Assembly (NCBI GenBank): GCA_047967505.1 | Contig: CM106538.1 | Source of the DNA: Dipteris shenzhenensis | Lineage: Eukaryota > Polypodiophyta > Polypodiopsida > Gleicheniales | Strand: one strand, 5' to 3' | DNA length: 64,000 bases | Shown here: positions 1 to 8,682 of the stretch, one piece after another | Layout of the letters: the number at the start of each line of letters is the position of its first letter | How positions within the stretch are numbered: the stretch's first letter is position 1 | The notes under the pieces: model-generated | Database searches by the model: none | The model's input: the letters and a program-made list of their open reading frames with translations, nothing else | Told to the model about the DNA's origin: nothing | Position numbers and translations under genes: made by a program

Positions 1-261
1 TTGATTCACTTTCGATGATATTCTTGTGAATATGTATGGTTTGGATTGTGAACTTGTGTGATATATTCCTAATATACCACGGATTATGGATGGTTTCTTT
101 CCTGCCAAGACTCTTTTAGAGCTACCAGGATAGATCTGGATAGTCTGCCGTAAGACAAAGTGGGTAAATAATTGAAAGGAACAGGTGTGAAAAGTATGCA
201 TGGGATGTTTGTCTGCATGCATGAAGTGTTTTTGTGTGTACTCATGATGTACCAATAGTTG

Positions 262-481
262 TGGGTCTTGAGGGATGGCCATATGAAATTGGGTAGTACA
301 TCGAGAGAAACATATATGGGTCCTGCGAGATGGCCATATGAAAAAAAAAGGTGCACACTAACTGTATGTCTACATGTATTGAGTGCTTGTGTATGCTCAT
401 AATGTACCTCGTGCTTTGGGTCCTACAGGATGTCCATGAGAGGATAAATCATCTATGTGGGTCCTATGGGATGGCCATACA
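262..481 (+). repeat. Four diverged copies of a 25-bp motif
   Basis: The consensus is about TGGGTCCTACGGGATGGCCA, with copies near 262-287, 315-341, 416-440 and 456-481. Spacing is irregular (about 40-100 bp) and the motif is diverged. I recognise no gene in 1-659. Confidence 0.55.
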
Positions 482-659
482 AAGCTTCCTGTCTGTCTGA
501 GCATGTATGTCTACCGTTTGTGGAATGATGGCTGGTCGTGTTTTTGACTAACTGAGGCTATAAGCTTCCACTTGGTTTGAAACTTTTGCTGCAGGTTCTG
601 ATGGAACAAAGCGTAAAGTTCGGTGCAAACGGGGACCTTTGCAATTTTTCAAGAGGGGC

Positions 660-1783
660 TGTCACCGGGGACATGAATTTCTAAGCTTTAGGAATTTACG
701 GCGACTACCCTAGCCTCCAACTGATTAAAACGGTTCAAAGGACACTTCAGTGCAGTTAATTCCATGGGCCAAGGCAAGGGACTGAAGGTTAGAGAGGGGT
801 AAAAATCCCTTTCGCTAAAAATAGCTCCAGGAGCCACGTTTGGCTAGCAGGCTTGGAAAGCAAGCAGTAAAGTAGAAATTTGCTTTCAGGGCTGTTTTCG
901 GGACCACAGAAGAACAGGGAGAGGCAAGTCCTAGGCTGGGAAAGTGCTCTAGAGCTATTCTATTACATCACTTTGCTGATTTTTGACTACCTGGACAATC
1001 CGTGGGCTGCCAGAAGTTTGTGCTAGGAGCCTCCAGATCAGTTCGTTTTCGCTGCATGCCTACTGTTCATGCCTTCCCAGAGGCCCAAATCTAATTCACA
1101 CTTCTTCTAGGAGCTTTCTAGGCCAGATGCCTATCAAAATTGCACTTTTCCAGGCAGTTTGGAGCTTCCAAGCAATTCGATCTGCTTCCAGACTTGGCGA
1201 TTCTGTTCCAACAAGTCTTCCAGGGTTGCTGTTGCTAATTTTCATATGCTAGGGTGATAGAGATCTTGCCAGGGAATTTCGTTTTTTCTTGCTGGCTGTT
1301 TTTCCCAAGGTTTTAAGAGCTTTCCTGTCGGTTGATTGCTTTCGGGGGGCTTTCCTGCTGCCTTAGAACCTTTAGATCCTTTTGCTTTGCGCAGCTGGCC
1401 TTTTTGTTTGCCAGGAAGAGTGAGGTGTGGTTGTTTTGCTGGCTTCTGTCTTGCTAGGGCTCCCTTGACGGGTATTCAAAGCGACCCAAGGCAGATAGGG
1501 CTGATGCTCCTGCCAAGACTCCCCTAGTGGGTATCAGAGCTGCCAGGTTAGAACCCTCAGCCAGATTCGGATGAAGGGCCGCTATGGAATGTTGCACTGG
1601 ACTAGGATGCCTTTTCAGTGATTGCAGAGCATGACAGAAGTGCGTGTGATCAGATTATTCAGTTGGCTATGTGTGGACTGATGCACTGCAGTGCGATTCT
1701 TGTACTTGCATGACTTTCTGAATAAAAGATAAAGAAATACCGAAAGGGGCGCTAAGTTTAGGGCCAATCTGATGTGCGGTGCA
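660..1783 (+). repeat. LTR (family B), plus-strand copy
   Basis: The segment begins TGTCACCGGGG, follows a purine run (TTCAAGAGGGGC, like a polypurine tract), and matches the reverse complement of 28210-29333 along its length. Both copies measure 1124 bp with ends read as TGT...GCA. Homology continues about 45 bp further, to near 1832, so the 3' boundary is uncertain. It could be a 3' LTR of a lost gypsy copy or a solo/5' LTR. Divergence between copies is visible throughout, so it is not recent. Confidence 0.7.
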
Positions 1784-1914
1784 ACACGGGGGTGATCTAG
1801 ATGTCGGGTGTTGTGTTCTAAGTTGATTATGCTTGCTGTGGAAAGTTCTAAGTGGCTGTAAATTGAGTATTTGCTGGCTGTTATCTGTTCACTGCCCTTT
1901 GGGAATTGTGAAGG

Positions 1915-2015
1915 TGCATCTACTTTTGGGGAGGAGAAGAAGAAAAAGAGATGTAACTATTGCAGGAAACTTGGGCATGATATCACTGAGTGCAGGAAGA
2001 GAATTAAGGTCTTGA
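1915..2015 (+). pseudogene. Ty1/copia gag zinc-knuckle fragment
   Basis: The translation contains KKKRCNYCRKLGHDITECRK, a CX2CX4HX4C knuckle. It closely resembles the knuckle of the copia element near 22.98 kb (CNYCCKPGHEISEC). Only about 35 codons remain, sandwiched between LTR B and the LINE fragment, with no other copia domain nearby. It is a relic. Confidence 0.7.
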
Positions 2016-2029
2016 GTCTACATTTGAGA

Positions 2030-2318
2030 CCCCACCTCCAAGATATCATTCATGAGACGCATACCGGTTTTGTCTAGGAGCGTAGCATCTTGGATAGCAT
2101 CTTTCCATTCTGGGAGGCAGTGGACTGGGCCGAGGAGGAGGTGCAACCGCTCACCGTTCTTCTCGATTTCGAGAAGGCATATGACAAGGTGGATTGGTCC
2201 TTCTTGGAGGGGACTATGCAGAGGCTCGGTTTCTCAGAGGGGTTTCAGCTCTTTATGCGGGCAGTTCTAGCCAAATGATCATCGGAGCTACACAAGCGAG
2301 GCCTTCCCTCTCTCCCGC
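2030..2318 (+). pseudogene. LINE reverse-transcriptase fragment, 5' part
   Basis: The frame reads TGFV-stop-ERSILDSIFPFWEAVDW and then LLDFEKAYDKVDWSFLEG, the N-terminal RT blocks of plant L1-like LINEs. The first stop (TAG at 2075-2077) sits where LINEs have Gln, so CAG to TAG is likely. No endonuclease domain is seen upstream, so the copy is 5'-truncated. It is cut at 2318 by the gypsy element and resumes at 8683. Confidence 0.85.
2314..2318. repeat. Target-site duplication of gypsy element 1 (left)
   Basis: CCCGC directly precedes the TG of the 5' LTR and is repeated at 8683-8687 directly after the CA of the 3' LTR. Confidence 0.9.
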
Positions 2319-2807
2319 TGTTATGCTCTAGCCGAGATAGCATGACCTCGGATAGATCGGTGGGCATTTTCTCTTAGATGACCAACTTTTGTAATAGTTA
2401 ATGTGCGTAATTAAATGGTCAAGAGAAGTAACTGCCAAGGTCCTAGGTGAGGGCGTAATGGCATTGACTAGGTAGTTCTAATAGGGCTAGGGCCTAGGTG
2501 CATCTAAATGTGCAAATTGCCAAGGGGCAATTGGTTTTAAATGAACTCCAAGAGAGGGGTAAAAAAAAGGATGCATCTAAGAAGGGGCCTAAAATGAAGA
2601 CATGTGGCCAGGAACTATCTAGGGAATTGTGGGTCTCAGGGATAAGGATGAAGGAAAATAACGATGGATGTTACGATATGATGCATCAACGATCCCTGAG
2701 AGTTGGCTGGGAGGAATAAATCAAAAGCCATCGCCCGTGATAATTAATACACGACGAGGTTAGAGATATCTTGTGAGAAACGACGTGACAGAAGAAAGTT
2801 TGTTACA
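2319..2807 (+). repeat. 5' LTR of gypsy element 1
   Basis: 489 bp, starts TGTTATGCTC and ends GTTACA. It appears identical to 8194-8682. A 73-codon reading frame recurs in both LTRs, but it simply reflects their identity and resembles nothing I know. Confidence 0.95.
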
Positions 2808-2810
2808 TTG

Positions 2811-2822
2811 TGGTATCAGAGC
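2811..2822 (+). other. Primer-binding site, tRNA-iMet type
   Basis: TGGTATCAGAGC lies three bases after the 5' LTR. It is the classic plant retroelement primer site complementary to the 3' end of initiator tRNA-Met. Confidence 0.92.
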
Positions 2823-3051
2823 TTAGAGATCGACGAAAAAGAAGCAGCGCACTTTGATATCTATTTATTTTTGCGTTCCTAGGCAAAGCTTGCGATACCT
2901 CGTCGTTCTCCGTTTGATCAGCTTCTCTTTCGTGCTTTCAATGCCTTCGCAACGGAGCGTGTGGTCTACGTCGCATCGCTTCAATTCGCCTGCATCGACG
3001 ATGTAGATACGAATGTCGACCATGCAGAAAGTCTGGACACCCCACTATTTT

Positions 3052-3231
3052 GAGTCCTTGACAAGCAGCGTGAACGATGGACACAGGAAGAACATGAAAA
3101 ATTTTTTGAAGCTTTGAAACTCTACGGTAGAACTTGGCGACTTATTGAAGAACACGTTGGGACTAAGAGTGCTGTCCAGATTCGCAGCCATGCACAAAAG
3201 CCCTTTTCAAAGGGAGCGAGTCCCGGGAGAT
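3052..3231 (+). pseudogene. Captured CCA1/LHY/REVEILLE-type MYB-domain fragment
   Basis: Reading from 3063, the frame gives [20 protein letters not shown], then [20 protein letters not shown] and [12 protein letters not shown], and stops shortly after (TAG near 3232). This is the single MYB repeat of the SHAQKYF class; the KQRERWT...SHAQKFF arrangement is diagnostic of the plant CCA1/LHY/RVE circadian-clock factors. It starts after an upstream in-frame TGA and has no ATG, so it is about 57 codons of domain only (SHAQKPF for SHAQKFF). It lies between the primer site and gag, a place where gypsy elements carry no MYB domain, so capture from a host transcript is inferred. Other leader segments around it may come from the same gene but I cannot recognise them. 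Confidence 0.85.
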
Positions 3232-3486
3232 CTTAGCTGAGAGCGGGATAGCGGAGCAGGAGGCGACGATGAAAGGTTTTCGATCAGAGCACACGTGACG
3301 GCAGACTTGAATCCAGGAAGCATTTTTTTCCCTCTTTCGAAAAAAATTCTGAGTTGCAGTTAATTCGTTCTATACAGCAGGGATTGTCGTTTATCTTTTC
3401 TGTGTATAAGAAAAAGGGGGAAATCCATCATTTTTATTTTTTTATTTTTTTTTTTTTTTTTTTAACCCATCTTCCACTGTGAATCT

Positions 3487-4380
3487 ATGGAAGCAGAAGG
3501 ACAGAATTCAAGAGTGAATCCTAGTGAGTCTAGAGTACAGTCTACACAACAGATGTCACATCAGGAAGCACCTACATTGATTGGTAGGATTTCAATATTA
3601 GAGGATGCTTTACAGCAGATTATGAACCAGCAACTTCAAGTGAATGCTGGTCAAAATGAGATTAGGGAGATGGTGCAAGCCTTGTCGGCTAGACCGTCTA
3701 GGATTGATAAGGGCAAAGCTCTAGCTGAGCCAAAGCCCAGTGTACATTCCTTAGAGCGCGCAAGGGTCAAAGTACCTAATATCGCTAATTATAGACCAGA
3801 GAAGTACGCTGGTCGAATGACCGAGCGCAGCTCTGATGTGATCGAGGTTTGGTTGCACAAGTGGGAAGAAGCCTTCGCCATTTGTGAGATTAGATCCGAT
3901 CTAAAGAAAATCCGTGAGGCCACACACCTGTTTATTGAGGCAGCGGACAGATGGTGGATAAAGCAACAGAAGGATCAAGTTGCTCCAACCATCTGGGAAG
4001 GGTTTAAAGCTGAATTCAAGAAACACTTTCTCCCACCTGATGAAGGATCCCGAGCTTGGGATGCTTATAGAAATCTTCGTCAGAGGAGTCTGTCAATGGC
4101 AGAGTACACTGACAAATTCAGGGAATGTGTTATGAAAATAACAGACCCTCTCCCTATGTCGGTTCAGTTAAAAGACTATATCTATGGACTGAACGACAAG
4201 ATCAAAATGGAAGTTCGGGCTAAATATGTGACTACACTAGATGAATCTATAGCAGTAGCCCTGAACTATGAGGATGCCAGAGGCAAATCTGGTGGATTTG
4301 TGCAGGCAGGGACTCAGTATGAGCACCCGAGAAAAGGGGGATTTCAGAGGAAATGGATTTCAAAAACAAGTGTCTCGTAG
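3487..4380 (+). CDS. gag: Gypsy element 1 Gag
   Basis: This 297-codon frame encodes the capsid region. It has an N-terminal Gln-rich coiled segment (about residues 15-75), then the retrotransposon-gag domain with WLHKWEEAF, AADRWW and MAEYTDKFRECV blocks (about residues 115-265). ATG 3487 is the first start after a T-rich tract. The frame ends at TAG 4378-4380, but the same frame stays open beyond it into the zinc knuckle and protease. The stop stands where Gln would suit, so a CAG to TAG change, or readthrough, separates Gag from Pol. Confidence 0.85.
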   Translation: MEAEGQNSRVNPSESRVQSTQQMSHQEAPTLIGRISILEDALQQIMNQQLQVNAGQNEIREMVQALSARPSRIDKGKALAEPKPSVHSLERARVKVPNIANYRPEKYAGRMTERSSDVIEVWLHKWEEAFAICEIRSDLKKIREATHLFIEAADRWWIKQQKDQVAPTIWEGFKAEFKKHFLPPDEGSRAWDAYRNLRQRSLSMAEYTDKFRECVMKITDPLPMSVQLKDYIYGLNDKIKMEVRAKYVTTLDESIAVALNYEDARGKSGGFVQAGTQYEHPRKGGFQRKWISKTSVS

Positions 4381-4401
4381 CCAAGTGGCCAAACCAAGCA
4401 G

Positions 4402-6486
4402 GTGAAGCCGGTTGAGGGACCAGTAAAAACAAGTACCACCGTTGGGGTGAAAAGGAAAATAACTCCAATGGCAGCCCGGGCTTGGTCAAAGTCCTCATTG
4501 ACCCCTGAACAAAAAGAAAAAGCTAGAAAAGAAGAATTGTGCTTCGGCTGCCTTCAGCGACATCAGTGGAAGGATTGTCCACTGAATAAAGACCGTCGCA
4601 CGGCTAATATGATAATATCTGAATGCGACGTAGAAATGCAGGAGAGTCCCAATGCGGAACATATGCAGATGCAACTGGCGGGACCTTCTCAGAGGTTAGT
4701 ACCTTGTTTGTTATGTGTATCTGTTGCTAAGTTAGTGACGAGTGCACCTGATAACATCCTATCTAAGCCCGCAGCAACGGGGTATACGGCCTTTAATGAT
4801 ACGGAGTTAATTAAAATGAAAGGGCAAGTGGCCAGTCATGATGTCATTGTGTTGTTTGACTCAGCGTCAACTCACAATGTGATTAACTCCAAGCTCGTGA
4901 AGAGGCTGAAACTAAAGACAAGTCCATCTGACTATGCGTATACAATCAGGATGGCCGATGGAAGTTCAACTGAAGTATGGGACCAAAGGGTTACCCAGTT
5001 GGAGCTTCGGATTCAGGACTATGCTGAGAAGCTTGATTTTGAAATGACCAAGCTTGCTCATGCAGATATAGCCCTGGGAATGGCGTGGCATTCTAGGAAG
5101 AATCCAGCCATTGATTGGAAAAAGCACGTATATCAATTCAAGATGAATGATGTGCTTTATGTCTTACGAGGTGAAAAAGATATACCTCAGGGACCGTTGG
5201 TTTCCGTGATGGAAATCAGAAAGGCTCAAGTAGAGTTTTTGTACCTTTGCACAGCATCGGTAGAGTCGGTGGATGAGTCTTCGACTAGCACCGATGTTAC
5301 GCAAAGTGGTGAGATGGCCAAGCTGGCTAATCTTATAACAGAGGAGTTCTCTGAATGTTTTAGGGATGAACTACCTTATGGGTTACCTCCAGAGCGGAAA
5401 GTTCAACATAAGATTGAACTGATCCCGGGGGCAGAACCTGTAAATAGACCTCCCTATAGAATGAGTTTTACTGAAGAGGCGGAGGTGCATAGGCAACTGG
5501 AAGAATACCTCAAGTTGGGGCAGATTCAACCAAGTTTCTCACCTTTTGCTTCGCCAATGATATTAAAGAGGAAAAAGGATGATATGTTTCGCCTCTATAT
5601 AGATTACAGAGCATTGAATAATATCACTGTTAAGCACAGGTATCCGATGGCTCGGATTGACGATTTGCTAGATGCATTACATGGAGCCGTGATTTTCAGC
5701 AAGATAGATCTTAAGTGCGGCTACCATCAGATCCGGATTAGAGCCGAGGATGTGCATAAAACCGCTTTCAGGAGCAGGTTTGGTCATTATGAGTTTTTGG
5801 TAATGCCCTTCGGACTTACCAATGCTCCAGCGACCTTCGTCATGCTTATGAACGATTTGCTACGTCCGTATATCGGAAAGTTCGTAGTACATTTTATTGA
5901 CGATATCCTGATATTCAGTAAAAGTGTTACTGAACATCGTGAACACTTAAAGATAGTGTTCAGTACTTTGAGGAAAGCCAGTCTTTATGTGAATAAAAAG
6001 AAAACTATACTGTGTATGGTTAGGCTTGAGTATTTAGGGTTCATAATTACTCCACAGGGGGTAGAAATGGATCCGAAGAAAGTGGCTGCGATACTAACTT
6101 GGCCAATCCCTCAGAGTCTGACCGCGTTGCGATCATTCTTGGGATTTGTCCAGTTTTATAGAAGGCATATCAAAGGATATTCCGGAATAGTATCGATATT
6201 GACTGATCTGACCTCAGATAAAGTACCTTTTATTTGGGGACAGAATCAACAGGAAAGTTTTAACACCATAAAACAAGCTGTGGTCTCAGGACCGGTGTTA
6301 AAAATAGTTGATCCCCAGAAACCGTTGTTCCTAGAAACCGATGCAAGTGGCATTGCGGTAGGAGCAGTCCTCCTTCAAGAGGGAAGGCCAGTAGCCTTTG
6401 AAAGCAAGAAGCTTTCTCCCTCTCAAAGGAATTGGCCAACTCATGAATTGGAGTTGTATGCAGTTATCCATGCTTTGAAAACATGA
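4402..6486 (+). CDS. pol: Gypsy element 1 Pol: zinc knuckle, protease, RT, RNase H (5' part)
   Basis: The frame is the same as gag after its TAG. It holds a shortened knuckle C47-x2-C50-x3-H54-x4-C59, an aspartic protease motif FDSAST (Asp153; DSA instead of DSG or DTG), and RT palm blocks [18 protein letters not shown] and [12 protein letters not shown]. The catalytic box is FIDD at residues 498-501 (5893-5904; most gypsy RTs have YIDD). RNase H begins with LETDAS and HELELYAV. The frame breaks at TGA 6484-6486, where a Trp codon is expected; loss of one G explains both the stop and the shift into the next frame. Confidence 0.85.
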   Translation: MKPVEGPVKTSTTVGVKRKITPMAARAWSKSSLTPEQKEKARKEELCFGCLQRHQWKDCPLNKDRRTANMIISECDVEMQESPNAEHMQMQLAGPSQRLVPCLLCVSVAKLVTSAPDNILSKPAATGYTAFNDTELIKMKGQVASHDVIVLFDSASTHNVINSKLVKRLKLKTSPSDYAYTIRMADGSSTEVWDQRVTQLELRIQDYAEKLDFEMTKLAHADIALGMAWHSRKNPAIDWKKHVYQFKMNDVLYVLRGEKDIPQGPLVSVMEIRKAQVEFLYLCTASVESVDESSTSTDVTQSGEMAKLANLITEEFSECFRDELPYGLPPERKVQHKIELIPGAEPVNRPPYRMSFTEEAEVHRQLEEYLKLGQIQPSFSPFASPMILKRKKDDMFRLYIDYRALNNITVKHRYPMARIDDLLDALHGAVIFSKIDLKCGYHQIRIRAEDVHKTAFRSRFGHYEFLVMPFGLTNAPATFVMLMNDLLRPYIGKFVVHFIDDILIFSKSVTEHREHLKIVFSTLRKASLYVNKKKTILCMVRLEYLGFIITPQGVEMDPKKVAAILTWPIPQSLTALRSFLGFVQFYRRHIKGYSGIVSILTDLTSDKVPFIWGQNQQESFNTIKQAVVSGPVLKIVDPQKPLFLETDASGIAVGAVLLQEGRPVAFESKKLSPSQRNWPTHELELYAVIHALKT

Positions 6487-6929
6487 GGCATTATTTGTAT
6501 GGTTCAGAGTTTTATGTGGATGTGGATCATGATACTCTGAAACATTTTTGTAAACAGCCTGACTTGAGGGGCCGCCAAGCTAGGTGGGCAGAGCTCATGC
6601 AGGAGTTTAATTTGACGATTCGGTACCGAAGAGGAAAAGACAATAAGGTAGCTGATGCGTTGTCTCGCATTATGCACAACCTGAGTTTCACGGTATTAGA
6701 GAGTGCTCTAATGACCGAGATCAGAGAAACTCAGAAGGTGGATGAGTTTGTCCAGAGCTTATGGCCTAAGGCTCATGTATTAAAACCCGGGGAAAATGAA
6801 AAGGATGACCTGGCATCCAAAAAAGGCCAAACTTATGCAAGATATACCATAAGAGATGGTATGCTAGTTAGAAATGGCAAGGTTGTAGTACCTGGTCAGA
6901 ATGATCTCAGGCATTCGACAGTGCCATGA
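6483..6929 (+). pseudogene. pol: Gypsy element 1 Pol, shifted segment: RNase H 3' part and linker
   Basis: The frame continues RNase H (RHYLYGSEFYVDVDHDTLKH, with the fourth acidic residue in VDHDTL, and KVADALSR) after a 1-base loss near 6485. It runs through the connector to the start of the integrase zinc finger, where a compensating shift near 6918-6929 restores the original frame. The segment is not expressible in frame with its neighbours without frameshifting. Confidence 0.8.
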
Positions 6930-8181
6930 TAGCCCGTGTGCGGGACATCCAGGAGTCGAGAAGACATATGATCTCGTGAAGCGAGATTTCTTTTGGCCAA
7001 AGATGAAAAAGCATATTCATGAATATGTGACACGGTGTTTCTCGTGTCAGGTAAGTAAGGCCGAGCGGGTGAAGCCACCCAGACTTTTACAGCCCTTGGA
7101 AATACCACTAAGTAAGTGGGAGAGCATTTCCATGGACTTTATTGTAGGGCTACCTGCAACACAAGGAGGGTATAATTCTATCCTTGTGGTGGTTGATCGT
7201 CTAACCAAGATGGCTCACTTCATTCCGACTAGAGAGTCTGTTAGTGCCCCGCAAGTGGCGGATTTGTTTATAAGACATATATTTCGTCTGCATGGATTGC
7301 CTAGATCCATAGTGTCAGACAGAGATGTCAGATTTACCGGTCATTTTTGGACAGCGGTATTTGAGACACTAAGGACTGAGTTAGGAATGAGTAGTGGGGA
7401 TCATCCTGAGACGGATGGTCAGACGGAGAGAGTCAACCAGACTTTAGAGGATATGCTGAGAGCATATGTGTCATTGAGGCAACATACATGGGACAAGTGG
7501 TTGCCATTGTTGGAGTTTGCCTACAATGATAGGAAGCATTCATCTACCGGGTTCAGTCCGTTTGAGCTGAACTATGGTTATAGACCAGCCAATCCGACTA
7601 TAGTTGGAGTACCTCAGAAAGTGCCTAGTGCCGCGAACTTTGTAGTTCAGATGCGGGAGATGCTAGCACTTGCGAGAGCTAATATCCGCCAGGCTATGGA
7701 TAGAGCCAAGGTGTATGCGGATGAAAATCGGTCTATAAGAGTATTTGAAGAAGGAGAAAAAGTTTTTCTCAGAATTCCTTCGCACTCGAAGTCGTCGACT
7801 TCAGGAGAGTGTGCTAAGTTATCACCTCGATACTGTGGGCCGTGGTTAATTCTAAAGAGAATAGGCAGTGTAGCCTATAAATTAGAATTGCCACAGGGGT
7901 GTAAGGTGCACCCGGTTTTTCATGTTTCGCGCTTAAAGAAATTTTTGCATACAGGTGACTCACTAATCGAAGGTGTGGTTTTGTTTCAGGAGATAGAGGA
8001 TATTGCAAGGCGCAAACCAACAACAATCCTCGACCGAGGAACAATGCAAATACGAAATCGGAAGATACCCACGGTGTTGGTTGCATGGCATGGTCAGCCT
8101 CTATCGGAAGCTACCTCGGAATCCGTATACCAGTTACGGAGAGCGTTCCCAGATTTCATCATCGAGGACGCTGATGCTTGA
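6901..8181 (+). CDS. pol: Gypsy element 1 Pol: integrase and chromodomain-like tail
   Basis: An HHCC finger is visible (CHDSPCAGHPG ... CFSCQVSK). The catalytic core has Asp in SMDFIVGLP, Asp in VSDRDVRFTG and Glu in the DGQTERVNQTLEDML block. A gypsy C-terminal module follows (VHPVFHVSRLKKF), then ILDRGTMQIRNRKIPTVLVA and WHGQPLSEATSESVYQL, matching the chromodomain-like tail of plant chromoviruses. The true frame joins the previous segment near residue 6-10 of this frame; ATG 6901 is only an internal Met. The stop at 8179-8181 overlaps the polypurine tract. Confidence 0.85.
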   Translation: MISGIRQCHDSPCAGHPGVEKTYDLVKRDFFWPKMKKHIHEYVTRCFSCQVSKAERVKPPRLLQPLEIPLSKWESISMDFIVGLPATQGGYNSILVVVDRLTKMAHFIPTRESVSAPQVADLFIRHIFRLHGLPRSIVSDRDVRFTGHFWTAVFETLRTELGMSSGDHPETDGQTERVNQTLEDMLRAYVSLRQHTWDKWLPLLEFAYNDRKHSSTGFSPFELNYGYRPANPTIVGVPQKVPSAANFVVQMREMLALARANIRQAMDRAKVYADENRSIRVFEEGEKVFLRIPSHSKSSTSGECAKLSPRYCGPWLILKRIGSVAYKLELPQGCKVHPVFHVSRLKKFLHTGDSLIEGVVLFQEIEDIARRKPTTILDRGTMQIRNRKIPTVLVAWHGQPLSEATSESVYQLRRAFPDFIIEDADA

Positions 8182-8193
8182 AGAGGGAAGGAA
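8181..8193 (+). other. Polypurine tract of gypsy element 1
   Basis: AAGAGGGAAGGAA directly precedes the 3' LTR; this is the expected plus-strand primer. Confidence 0.9.
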
Positions 8194-8682
8194 TGTTATG
8201 CTCTAGCCGAGATAGCATGACCTCGGATAGATCGGTGGGCATTTTCTCTTAGATGACCAACTTTTGTAATAGTTAATGTGCGTAATTAAATGGTCAAGAG
8301 AAGTAACTGCCAAGGTCCTAGGTGAGGGCGTAATGGCATTGACTAGGTAGTTCTAATAGGGCTAGGGCCTAGGTGCATCTAAATGTGCAAATTGCCAAGG
8401 GGCAATTGGTTTTAAATGAACTCCAAGAGAGGGGTAAAAAAAAGGATGCATCTAAGAAGGGGCCTAAAATGAAGACATGTGGCCAGGAACTATCTAGGGA
8501 ATTGTGGGTCTCAGGGATAAGGATGAAGGAAAATAACGATGGATGTTACGATATGATGCATCAACGATCCCTGAGAGTTGGCTGGGAGGAATAAATCAAA
8601 AGCCATCGCCCGTGATAATTAATACACGACGAGGTTAGAGATATCTTGTGAGAAACGACGTGACAGAAGAAAGTTTGTTACA
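8194..8682 (+). repeat. 3' LTR of gypsy element 1
   Basis: 489 bp, same ends and, by eye, the same sequence as 2319-2807. It is followed by CCCGC (8683-8687), the right copy of the target duplication. Confidence 0.95.

Larger units (their letters stand above)
2319..8682 (+). mobile_element. Ty3/gypsy retrotransposon 1, full length, young
   Basis: It has two 489-bp LTRs (TGTTATGC...TTTGTTACA), a 5-bp target duplication, an initiator-Met primer site, gag, protease, RT, RNase H, integrase with a chromodomain-like tail, and a polypurine tract. By eye the LTRs show no difference, implying recent insertion. The coding region is nevertheless broken: an in-frame TAG at 4378 and a pair of compensating frameshifts near 6485 and 6918-6929. 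The pre-gag leader carries a fragment resembling a host MYB gene. It is inserted in a decayed LINE. Confidence 0.95.

Noticed and set aside
2498-2719. Identical 73-codon frame in both LTRs of gypsy element 1 (also 8373-8594)
   Set aside because: LTR identity alone explains the repetition; no start context, no family resemblance, and LTRs are normally non-coding.
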